NCBI RefSeq assembly: GCF_965283645.1
Contig: NZ_CBDIPG010000001.1
Span: forward strand, 248,001 to 312,000
Origin: Kordia sp965283645
GTDB taxonomy: Bacteria > Bacteroidota > Bacteroidia > Flavobacteriales > Flavobacteriaceae
Direction of reading: 5' to 3'
Length of the DNA stretch: 64,000 nucleotides
The position numbers and the translations under genes were made by a program. Below the pieces are notes generated by a model. The model worked only from the letters and a program-made list of their open reading frames with translations, made no database searches and was not told where the DNA came from. Shown piece by piece: positions 25,535-33,979 of this stretch (its first letter is position 1; every line of letters begins with the position of its first letter).

Positions 25535-26017
25535 TTATTTTTTTATGATTTTGAATGTCTTTACTTTTTTACTTTTTTCAACTATTGAAATGAAATAGGT
25601 TGCTACAGGCAATTGTTTCATTGGAATTTTAGTAGTATCGCCTGTAAGTTTTTTAGAAATTAATAATCTACCTGAAATATCACTGATTTGATAGCTTAAT
25701 CCTGCGACATCCATATTTTTCAACCGAAGATTTATAAAATCTGTTGTTGGATTCGGGAATGCAATTGCTTCTAATTGAATAGCAATTACTTCAATTCCTA
25801 ACGTGGTAGAAATCTCAAACGACTGTTGCACACCTTGCGCAGTTGAGCCAGTAGCTCCCGAATTGGTTTTATAAAACAATTGACCAACGGAAAAGCTAGT
25901 GTTTCCTGTTGCTCCTGTTGCATTTCCGCCACCAGCGTTCACAGATTGTTGCGCGCAGAGAAATCCTGTTCCAAAGAGGAAGCAAAAAGTCATGATCTTT
26001 AATTTCTTGTACTTCAT
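25535..26017 (-). CDS. T9SS-sorted secreted protein
   Basis: A 160-aa protein with a signal peptide (1-22) and a Gly/Thr/Ser-rich N-terminal part (QQSVNAGGGNATGATGNTSFS; VGQLFYKT; VQQSFEI) common in short Bacteroidota surface proteins. The last 75 residues are a type A T9SS sorting domain (AFPNPTTDFINLRL ... ISDISGRLLISKKL ... ATYFISIVEKSKKVKTFKIIKK), which sends the protein through the type IX pathway. It is the first gene of the operon with the 293-aa secreted protein. Confidence 0.85.
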   Translation of the reverse strand: MKYKKLKIMTFCFLFGTGFLCAQQSVNAGGGNATGATGNTSFSVGQLFYKTNSGATGSTAQGVQQSFEISTTLGIEVIAIQLEAIAFPNPTTDFINLRLKNMDVAGLSYQISDISGRLLISKKLTGDTTKIPMKQLPVATYFISIVEKSKKVKTFKIIKK

Positions 26018-26148
26018 AAGTTTTGTTTAGTGTGAGTATTTTTTGTTTTAAATGTGTTTAGAAGTTCAATTGAATTTCATATCATTTTTACAAATTATAA
26101 TAATGATGTAAAAGTAGTTTCACATGCCTATGAATCACTATTTTAGCA

Positions 26149-26192
26149 TACGTACTTGCTACGTAGCACATACGCAATGGGTACGTAGTAGG
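26149..26192 (+). promoter_or_regulatory. Four TACGT/C direct repeats at exact 11-bp spacing
   Basis: TACGT starts at 26149, 26160 and 26182 and TACGC at 26171, so four units follow each other every 11 bp. The middle unit is part of the perfect palindrome TGCTACGTAGCA (26157-26168). The array lies between the divergent T9SS operon and the TPR-HTH regulator, ending 55 bp before the regulator start. Spacing of one helical turn points to cooperative protein binding on one face of the DNA. Confidence 0.7.
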
Positions 26193-26247
26193 ATTTTATC
26201 TCACAAAATTTTAAGGATGTAACCTATAAAGAACTTACATTAGCTAT

Positions 26248-27882
26248 ATGAAGATGAAACACATATACGTATGCTTTCTAGTTTGGTTCGGAATTGGCTC
26301 TAATTTGCTGTTTTCTCAGTCAAATATTGCAGACGTAGCCGTTATTATTGATTCTATAAAATCACTAGAAAACCAACCATTGAAACGAATTGCGTATGTG
26401 GCCGCTATTGATCATCTGTATATAGAAACATATTCTCCAGAATTATTTACATACGTAAAACGTGAATTTGACGATTCAGATAAAATAACAGATTTAAATA
26501 TCAAATATGATTTATATCATTTAATGGAAGCTGTATATTATGCTTTTAGTGATTACGAAAAAGCAGCTCCAATTGCGTATGATTTATTAACTATAGCAAA
26601 GCAAACAAAAAGACCTAAACATTTATACTTTGCCTATTCATCAATTGCTGCAGATGAATCTGGATTGGGAAATAATTATAAAGAAATTGAGTTTTTGTTA
26701 TTAGCACATGAACATGCAACTTATCGTAAAGCGATTGAAGCGAAATCTTATATTGAGTTGAGCACAGCTTTTATGGCATTGGATGATTTTAGCAAAGCAG
26801 AAAAATACATTTTAGATGGTGTAAAAACTGCTAAAGAAAGTGAAGATTTGTCATTTATCACCTATTCATATGCGGTAATGTCTTCGTATTATTATGAAAT
26901 AGATGCGTATGAAAATGCATTGAAATACATTGCAAAAGTAGATTCTATACTGTTGCTAAATGAAGAATTATCAGATTCACGAGATTTTGTAGAAACCACT
27001 ATCAATGCGGGATTAATTTATTCAGAAAGAGGAGAATTTGATAAAGCCAAAAACTATTTAGACAAAGCGCTCAAAGTATCAAAAAGAGCAAATGATTTAG
27101 ATACACAAGCACAAATATATGAAGCCTTTTCAGACCTTGAAGAATACAAAGAAAATTATGCCAAAAGTCTCGAATATTACAAAGAAGCTACACTTTTAAG
27201 AGATTCAGTCTATACAAAAGAAGCTCAGACACAAGTAAACACATTAAAAGTAACGTACGAATTAGATAAAAAAGATGCTGAAATTGTTATTGCAAAAAAA
27301 AATGAAGAATTTTCTAGAAAACAAACTTGGTATCTTCTCGGTATAGGAATTACGTGTATTATCATTTTACTATTACTACTACTCTACTCAAAATCAAAAT
27401 TAAAATCGTCAAAAATAGCTGCAGAATTAACGAATAAAAAGAATGAAATAAATAAAATAGAAATTGAAAACCTGGCTTCAGAAGTACAATTAAAAAATAA
27501 GGAATTAGCCGATTTATTTCTATATCAATACGAAAAAGCACAGTTGCTCACAGAGGTTATTGAAAATATAGATCGTTCCAACGATTCACTAAAAGAAAAT
27601 TTACAAGAACAACTTAATAAAAATGAAGATTGGACAAATTTCAAACTACATTTTGATAAAGTACACGAAGGTTTCTTCCAAAAATTAAACGAATTAGCAC
27701 CAAATTTAACTACAAAAGACATTCGGTATTGCGCCTACATCAGAATGAATCTTACATCTAAAGAAATTGCCATCATGCTTGGAATTTCACATCGAACTGT
27801 GCAAGGAATTCGTGGCCGTGTTCGTAAAAAACTTGGTTTGGACTCAAAAGAAGATTTAGTATTATACTTGATGAATTTGTAA
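26248..27882 (+). CDS. TPR sensor / LuxR-type HTH transcriptional regulator
   Basis: A 544-aa one-component regulator. A signal peptide (about 1-24) precedes a periplasmic region of TPR repeats (40-320, for example YIELSTAFMALDDFSKAEKYI and AGLIYSERGEFDKAKNYLDKAL). One transmembrane helix lies at about 353-373, followed by a cytoplasmic coiled coil (390-430) and a C-terminal helix-turn-helix (LTTKDIRYCAYIRMNLTSKEI; MLGISHRTVQGIRGRVRKKL). The design is typical of Bacteroidota regulators that read envelope state. It is preceded by the phased TACGT array, which may be its own operator. Confidence 0.9.
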   Translation: MKMKHIYVCFLVWFGIGSNLLFSQSNIADVAVIIDSIKSLENQPLKRIAYVAAIDHLYIETYSPELFTYVKREFDDSDKITDLNIKYDLYHLMEAVYYAFSDYEKAAPIAYDLLTIAKQTKRPKHLYFAYSSIAADESGLGNNYKEIEFLLLAHEHATYRKAIEAKSYIELSTAFMALDDFSKAEKYILDGVKTAKESEDLSFITYSYAVMSSYYYEIDAYENALKYIAKVDSILLLNEELSDSRDFVETTINAGLIYSERGEFDKAKNYLDKALKVSKRANDLDTQAQIYEAFSDLEEYKENYAKSLEYYKEATLLRDSVYTKEAQTQVNTLKVTYELDKKDAEIVIAKKNEEFSRKQTWYLLGIGITCIIILLLLLLYSKSKLKSSKIAAELTNKKNEINKIEIENLASEVQLKNKELADLFLYQYEKAQLLTEVIENIDRSNDSLKENLQEQLNKNEDWTNFKLHFDKVHEGFFQKLNELAPNLTTKDIRYCAYIRMNLTSKEIAIMLGISHRTVQGIRGRVRKKLGLDSKEDLVLYLMNL

Positions 27883-28018
27883 AGCTATTACGAATGTTAT
27901 TGTGAGATATTTTGAATTCACAATAATTTGTAAATCAAAACCTTAACTGGTGTATTACATCATTTCCTTCATAACAATGACTTTTGAGAAAGTCTTTGTT
28001 GTATAATAAATATAACGC

Positions 28019-28654
28019 TTAAAGCGCATTCAATATATCTTGAGGATCTGCTCTGAGTTTGTAATCTTCTTCTAAAAAGTGATACGAAATAGTTCCATCT
28101 TGTTCCACCACATACGTTGCTGCAATTGGTAACTCTTGGTTTCCATTTCCTTGATTTGTAGCCAAATCAATTCCGAACTTTTTATATAATTCTTGCAAAG
28201 CTGTTGGTAATTTATATACCAAATTCATACTGCGGGCAACTATCATATCAATATCCGATACTACCTCAAACGTCAATTCGTTCTTCTGTTTGGTTGTTAA
28301 AGAATTATCTGGCGTTTCGGGTCCAATAATCACTAGCTTAGCTCCTTTTGCTTCAAATAGAGGAACTGCTTGTTGCAATGCGCGTAATTGAATATTACAA
28401 TACGGACACCAATTACCACGATAGAATGCAATAATTACTTTGTGTTCTTTTAGTATTTCATTGATACGTACTTCGTTTCCTAAAGCATTTCCTAAAGTAA
28501 TATCTGGAAGTTGATCGCCTGTTTTAAAAGCTTTTTCAATCATTTCACTTGCAACCAAGGAATCAATTGCCTGTTTCATAGTGTCTTGTGCAACGCCAGG
28601 ATGCCGTTTTACACTTGCGGCTGCAAATTCTTTTAACTGTGTTGTTAAGTTCAT
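28019..28654 (-). CDS. Peroxiredoxin-like AhpC/TSA-family protein
   Basis: A 211-aa cytosolic thioredoxin-fold protein. IIAFYRGNWCPYCNIQL carries the redox pair C83/C86 in a CxxC arrangement, typical of the peroxiredoxin-like sub-family rather than of canonical 2-Cys AhpC. A helical N-terminal extension (MNLTTQLKEFAAASVKRHPG) precedes the fold, and an LPIAATYVVEQDGTI strand follows, as in AhpC/TSA proteins. A role in peroxide reduction or thiol-disulfide exchange is likely. Confidence 0.88.
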   Translation of the reverse strand: MNLTTQLKEFAAASVKRHPGVAQDTMKQAIDSLVASEMIEKAFKTGDQLPDITLGNALGNEVRINEILKEHKVIIAFYRGNWCPYCNIQLRALQQAVPLFEAKGAKLVIIGPETPDNSLTTKQKNELTFEVVSDIDMIVARSMNLVYKLPTALQELYKKFGIDLATNQGNGNQELPIAATYVVEQDGTISYHFLEEDYKLRADPQDILNAL

Positions 28655-28887
28655 ATTTAATTTTTGTTTTTAGACCTTACAATTTCACGAACATTACAAA
28701 CAAACTTGAAATATTTTAAAATGAACATATTCGTAAATCTATTTGTATCAAAATTGAAGTATTGAATTCCTTGTAAAAGTCATAAAAAATTACAGATTCA
28801 ATTAATTTTAAAGATAAAAAGTAGGGTCTTTTCAATATAAACTGTTTAACTCCAAAGAAATTGCTAAACCTAAAACTAAACAACTAC

Positions 28888-31392
28888 ATGAAAAGAAAAC
28901 TATGTTTAACACTGACAGGCATCTTTGCCTTAGGCTTCTCCTCACTAACACACGCGCAAAACTGGCGTGCTTCTACTCTTGACGAAAACAGTAATTATTT
29001 CGAAATTGTAGAACAAGAGAATCTAGTATTAGCTCCAATTAGAAATAATACAGATAGAAAAAGTAAGAAAAAAGTAAAACAATTTGAACGTTGGGCGGCT
29101 TTTTGGAAAGATCGTGTATTACCTAATGGTAAATTTATGCCTGCTTCGCACACCGCAAATCTTTGGTATAGCGAACAAGAACGACAAGGAAATGCCCCAG
29201 AAACAGTTGCAGATGTACCTTGGTCACTTTTAGGACCAGTAACACCACCTGTTTCAAATATTGGATTTTACCCAGGAATGGGACGTATTAATGCGATTGC
29301 TTTTACAGGAAACGACACAAATACAATGTACATAGGATCGCCAGCCGGAGGAATATGGAAAACTATTGATGGAGGAGCAACATGGACTCCACAAGGAGAT
29401 GAATTTCCAAATATGGGAATTTCAGATATTGCTATCAATCCAACAAATACAGATATTGTATATGCAGCAACAGGTGATGCCGACGGTTTTCAGAACAGAT
29501 CTGTTGGTGTCTTAAAAACTACAAATGGTGGTGCAAACTGGGCAATAACTGATTTGTCATTTACATTGGGACAAAATGATATCATTTCAAAATTATTAAT
29601 TGATCCAAACAATGTAAATACAGTATTTGCAACCACTAGAAATAATATCAAAAGAACAACTGACGGAGGAACAACTTGGGCAGATGTGTTTACTGAAAAT
29701 GGTGCTGTCTTTAATGATATAGGTTATAAAGAAGGAAGTAACTCTATTATGTATGCTACTTCAAGAAGCGGACGTTTTTACATTTCAACTGACAATGGGA
29801 CAACTTGGACAGTGGCTTCAAGACCCGCTTTTAGTCGATTAGATTTTGCAACGACTGCAGCAAATACAGATTTAATTTTATCAATTGACAATTTTGGAAG
29901 AATTAGAAGATCTACAGATCAAGGAACGAGTTGGACACTAGTTGGAAGTATTGGTGGATACAGTTCTCAAGGTGGATACAACATTACCTTAGCAATTTCT
30001 CCAATAAACGAAAACTTAGTATTAGCTGGTGGTGTTGATGGATGGCGTTCTACAGATGGTGGTGCAACTTGGGAAAAATATTTAGATGGATATTGGCAAG
30101 CAGGAAATCCTTATTTCTATGTGCATTCTGATCATCATGATATGAAATTCGTACCTGGAACCAATACAGCAATCTCTGTAAATGATGGTGGAATTTTTAT
30201 GGGAAATGCTCAACTTGACGATGCTTGGGCAGATTTATCTTCAGGAATTGCCATTACACAGTATTATAACGTTTCTGGCACACCACAAAACGCAAACTTA
30301 TTAATTGCTGGTGCACAAGATAATGATATCGGTCAATATGATGGTGTTGATTGGATTGGAAGAAATCCTGGAAGTGATGGCGTTGAAGGTTTATGGGATT
30401 ATTCTAATAGTGATATTGCTTGGACGTGTAGTCAGGCAGGTACAATGTTTAGAACAATCAACGGATTTACTTCTTCGCAGTTTGTTCCTACTCCTAACGG
30501 AGCACCATTTATATGGGAATTGGAGATTCATCCAACTGTTCCAACAACAATATTTGGAGGTTTTGGAGACATTTACAGATCAATAAATCAAGGAAATAGC
30601 TGGGTAAATTTAAACTCAGGTGTTGGCGCTATCGAATTTATCTCTATTTCACCTTCAAATCCAAATGTAATTTATGTTTCTGGACAAGGTGGTACTGTAA
30701 AGAGAACAGATAATGGAGGTGCTAATTGGGTAGTACTCAATTTACCACAAGGAGGAAGAGTAAAAAGTATTGAAGTACATCCAACAAATCCTGGCGAAGT
30801 GTACATTGCGTATTCTGGATATCAAGCTGGAAAAGTATACCGATCAACTAATAGTGGATTCACTTGGACAAATATTACAGGTTCATTACCAAACATTCCA
30901 ACACATAAAATTTTATATAAAACAGGAACTATGGATGGCGAATTATTCCTAGCAACTGATTTAGGAGTGTATTACAGAACTGATTCTGCTGGCGATTGGG
31001 AACGTTTAGGACAAGGATTGCCAAATGTAATTGTAAACGATATTGAAATTCATTACGCAACAAATATGCTTCGTGCGGCTACCTTTGGTCGTGGTGTTTG
31101 GGAAGTTGCTATTGATGAAGCTTCTTTATCTGTTGGAGAAACGCAGTTACCACAAAATTCAATACAAGTATATCCGAATCCTACGGTAAATAAGAATTTT
31201 ACAATTTCGTTACACAATCTATCAGGAAATAAAAACATTATTATATACAACTTAATTGGTTCGGTTGTAAAAGAAATTAATACAACTTCCAATGAAGAAA
31301 AAGTTAATCTAAGTGGTTTTGCCGAAGGTTTATACATGGTAAAAATCATCAATGATGGAAAAAGTATTACAAAGAAAATTGTTGTTAATTAA
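28888..31392 (+). CDS. T9SS-secreted beta-propeller (BNR/sortilin-like) protein
   Basis: An 834-aa protein when started at ATG 28888, which gives a proper signal peptide (MKRKLCLTLTGIFALGF, cleavage after THAQ). Residues 100-745 hold many BNR/Asp-box style repeats (S-x-D-x-G-x-T-W variants such as TIDGGATWT, TTNGGANWA, TTDGGTTWA, STDNGTTWT), the fold of VPS10/sortilin and photosystem-assembly-like propellers. The last 75 residues are a type A T9SS sorting domain (VYPNPTVNKNFTISL ... YMVKIINDGKSITKKIVVN). It is likely a large cell-surface or secreted binding or hydrolytic protein. A lipoprotein gene starts at the very next base after its stop. Confidence 0.92.
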   Translation: MKRKLCLTLTGIFALGFSSLTHAQNWRASTLDENSNYFEIVEQENLVLAPIRNNTDRKSKKKVKQFERWAAFWKDRVLPNGKFMPASHTANLWYSEQERQGNAPETVADVPWSLLGPVTPPVSNIGFYPGMGRINAIAFTGNDTNTMYIGSPAGGIWKTIDGGATWTPQGDEFPNMGISDIAINPTNTDIVYAATGDADGFQNRSVGVLKTTNGGANWAITDLSFTLGQNDIISKLLIDPNNVNTVFATTRNNIKRTTDGGTTWADVFTENGAVFNDIGYKEGSNSIMYATSRSGRFYISTDNGTTWTVASRPAFSRLDFATTAANTDLILSIDNFGRIRRSTDQGTSWTLVGSIGGYSSQGGYNITLAISPINENLVLAGGVDGWRSTDGGATWEKYLDGYWQAGNPYFYVHSDHHDMKFVPGTNTAISVNDGGIFMGNAQLDDAWADLSSGIAITQYYNVSGTPQNANLLIAGAQDNDIGQYDGVDWIGRNPGSDGVEGLWDYSNSDIAWTCSQAGTMFRTINGFTSSQFVPTPNGAPFIWELEIHPTVPTTIFGGFGDIYRSINQGNSWVNLNSGVGAIEFISISPSNPNVIYVSGQGGTVKRTDNGGANWVVLNLPQGGRVKSIEVHPTNPGEVYIAYSGYQAGKVYRSTNSGFTWTNITGSLPNIPTHKILYKTGTMDGELFLATDLGVYYRTDSAGDWERLGQGLPNVIVNDIEIHYATNMLRAATFGRGVWEVAIDEASLSVGETQLPQNSIQVYPNPTVNKNFTISLHNLSGNKNIIIYNLIGSVVKEINTTSNEEKVNLSGFAEGLYMVKIINDGKSITKKIVVN

Positions 31393-31806
31393 ATGAAGCG
31401 GTTTTTAATATTATGCGTATTGACTCTCAATATAATGGCGTGTGATGAAGGTATAAAGCTACTATCTTCTACAAAACAAACCATTATACAAGGCGTACAT
31501 ACAACAAAGCCGTATACTAACTATCTTTTTGAGATAACACTAATAAACGCTGTCGATCTTCGTGTCGATAGCGTTTATATTTATGATAATGCGAAGCGTT
31601 ATAAAGTAAATCATGTACTTTCGAAATACAAAAACAACAAAAATTACAAGTTAAATGCTTCTTTAAATGAAGGAAATTATATAGTTTTTGAGAATGAAAA
31701 CAATTCGAATTCAGAAAACAAAGCTGTAATTTATTACCAAGCAAACAGAAAGAATGGCGAATTAAACATAACTACATTCAAAGAAGAAACAATAACACGA
31801 AGGTAG
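31393..31806 (+). CDS. Small lipoprotein coupled to the propeller gene
   Basis: A 137-aa protein starting at the base directly after the stop of the propeller gene, so translation is probably coupled. The N terminus MKRFLILCVLTLNIMAC ends in a lipobox-like IMAC, so Cys17 may be lipidated. The rest is beta-rich (YLFEITLINAVDLRVDSVYIY, given here as two pieces YLFEITLINAV and DLRVDSVYIY) without recognised family membership. It could be a partner or anchor of the T9SS-secreted protein. Confidence 0.7.
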   Translation: MKRFLILCVLTLNIMACDEGIKLLSSTKQTIIQGVHTTKPYTNYLFEITLINAVDLRVDSVYIYDNAKRYKVNHVLSKYKNNKNYKLNASLNEGNYIVFENENNSNSENKAVIYYQANRKNGELNITTFKEETITRR

Positions 31807-31837
31807 CGCCTTCGCTCCTATTTACTATTACTAAACG

Positions 31838-31872
31838 AAAATCCTAATTATATTATATGATTGGGATTTTTT
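31838..31872. terminator. Hairpin between convergent lipoprotein and LRR genes
   Basis: Arms AAAATCCTAAT (31838-31848) and ATTGGGATTTT (31860-31870) pair with one T-G wobble, followed by TT on the plus strand and preceded by A-rich DNA on the other side, so it can work in both directions. Confidence 0.7.
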
Positions 31873-31949
31873 ATGTTTTAAATTGTTTTGATAGACCAAA
31901 TGAATGGTTTAAAGCTTTTTTTGCGATTTAAGATTATAGTAATTTTTAT

Positions 31950-33893
31950 TTAATTTGTAGGTAATTGTTCTTGTATTGAGTAAGTACTGAAATTCAAAAA
32001 GTTTCCAGGATGGGTCAACACGTTTTGTAAAATAATAGGTGTATCGGGTAATACTCCTGTATATTGAACATTTCCGTTCATATCAACATCAATTTCAGTA
32101 TATCCAGTAACACTGTAGGTAGGAAAATTTAAAAAATTCCCAGCATCATTTAATACGATAGATAATATACTTGGTGTATCTGGATCTGTTCCTAAATATT
32201 GTATTATACCATCTCCGTTAGTGTTTCCTGTCCACATACCTAAAAAATCATTTGATATACCAAGGTCACTCTGAGCATTTGTTCCATAAGTAATTTGGTT
32301 AGCTGCATTAGTAAAATCAATTGTTGTCGCTGTTGTTCTCAACGGGATACTATTTTCATTCATAACTCCCAAATGGCTACGGTGTTTTATTACCACATGA
32401 TAATTATTTATACTTTGATTAAAAGCTAATGGAGAAAAACCATCAACTCCTACTATGTCTCCATCGCGTTGTACTAAAGCAGATTGACTATCTACAACTA
32501 TAGTATTGTCAGTTTTATCTCTTAATTCTACCCAAATCCAATCAACAATAGCATCATTTCCTGTTACTGCAAAAACACTTGCATTACAAGTAACTCCATC
32601 TGAATAAGGACTTGTTATTGGTAACATACCAGCTACACGTAAATCATCACGCATTAACATTCCTTCTCCAGGATTAGGATTTATATATGCTCCTTGTAGA
32701 AAGATTTTAGCTTCAAGCTTTAAAATTTCTCCACAATAAGTATTACTAAAAGTTGCCTGAGGATCAATAAAAGTCCAGTTATTAGTACTGTAAGTTTCAT
32801 CATCAACTAAAATACAAGCTAGATCAGGATTACCATTTGCCGAAAACGAAATAATATTTGTATTGTTTCCATTTTTAATATTTACATTTCTTAGTAAACT
32901 AGCCAGAAGTTGTACATTTTCTAGTGCTGGATTGTTGGTTAAATCTATGCTAGTTATTGGATTAAAAGCGCACTGAAAATTTGTAAGTAATATATTATGA
33001 GAAACATCTAAACTAGTAAGTTGATTCAAGTTGCTTATAAATTCAATAAGCAACGTATTTTGGGTAAGATCAATAGCTGTTATTTGGTTACTCCCACAGA
33101 GTAAACTTCTGATTTTTAAGTTATTTGTAACGTCCAAACTAGTTAATTGATTAGCGCCGCAATTTAAATTTTCAAGCAATAAATTTTGTGAAATATCTAA
33201 ATTTGTTAATTGGTTGGCAGCACATTCAAGTCGCTTTAGTGATGTATTAAGTGTGACATCTAAATTTGTAATTGGAGTGTAGGAATTATTGAAAATCAAG
33301 ACTTCAAGCGCGGCATTGCTTGAGACATCTAGGTTTGTTAAGTTACTACGACTGCATCTTAGTATTTTTAAAGTTGTATTCTGAGAAATATTTAAATTTA
33401 ATAAGGTAATACTAGAACAGAGAATAGTTTCAAGACCTAGATTTTGTGAGAAGTCTAAACTCGAATATGGATTCCCTTCACAATCTAAATATTTAAGATT
33501 TACATTTTGAGATAAATTAAAATTAGTTAATTGATTAACAGAGCATGATAAGGTTTCAAGATTTACGTTTTGTGAAAGTGGTAAATCAGTTAGTTGATTA
33601 TTTGAACAATTCAACTCTTTTAAACTAGTAAAGTCTTCTATACCTGTTAAATCAGATATATTTCTGTAATTAATTGCTAAAACTTCAACAGTATTAATAT
33701 TTGCAGTTGTAACTAAATTGTCATTAGCAATTCCATTGCCCATACTACTAGGATCTCCCAAAGCAACAATTTGACCATTGGCATTACGAGTTTCCAAGTA
33801 ATTTTCAAAATTCGCGTCTGGTATTGAAGTTGTTTGCGAAAATAGAATGTTAAATACTGATAAGAATAGAAGTAGTAATAATTTTACTTTCAT
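31950..33893 (-). CDS. Secreted leucine-rich-repeat protein
   Basis: A 647-aa protein with a signal peptide (1-19). Residues about 60-365 are roughly 13-14 leucine-rich repeats of the Bacteroidota type with the frame N-x-x-L-x-x-L-x-C-x-x-N-Q-L-T-x-L-D-V-S (for example LETLSCSVNQLTNFNLSQN). Residues 395-540 are a beta domain containing WIWVELRDKTDN and HVVIKHRSHLGVM. The end carries two calcium-loop-like copies: NTNGDGIIQYLGTDPDTPSI and DVDMNGNVQYTGVLPDTPII, each followed by a GNFLNF-x-TYS strand. There is no T9SS sorting domain of the usual type. Probably surface-exposed binding protein. Confidence 0.85.
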   Translation of the reverse strand: MKVKLLLLLFLSVFNILFSQTTSIPDANFENYLETRNANGQIVALGDPSSMGNGIANDNLVTTANINTVEVLAINYRNISDLTGIEDFTSLKELNCSNNQLTDLPLSQNVNLETLSCSVNQLTNFNLSQNVNLKYLDCEGNPYSSLDFSQNLGLETILCSSITLLNLNISQNTTLKILRCSRSNLTNLDVSSNAALEVLIFNNSYTPITNLDVTLNTSLKRLECAANQLTNLDISQNLLLENLNCGANQLTSLDVTNNLKIRSLLCGSNQITAIDLTQNTLLIEFISNLNQLTSLDVSHNILLTNFQCAFNPITSIDLTNNPALENVQLLASLLRNVNIKNGNNTNIISFSANGNPDLACILVDDETYSTNNWTFIDPQATFSNTYCGEILKLEAKIFLQGAYINPNPGEGMLMRDDLRVAGMLPITSPYSDGVTCNASVFAVTGNDAIVDWIWVELRDKTDNTIVVDSQSALVQRDGDIVGVDGFSPLAFNQSINNYHVVIKHRSHLGVMNENSIPLRTTATTIDFTNAANQITYGTNAQSDLGISNDFLGMWTGNTNGDGIIQYLGTDPDTPSILSIVLNDAGNFLNFPTYSVTGYTEIDVDMNGNVQYTGVLPDTPIILQNVLTHPGNFLNFSTYSIQEQLPTN

Positions 33894-33979
33894 GTTTTAT
33901 ATTGTTTTCGCTTCTTTCAGAGAAGACTTTATTATAGTTGATAAATCTAAACCTTCAACAATCAAAAAGAAAAGTGCTA

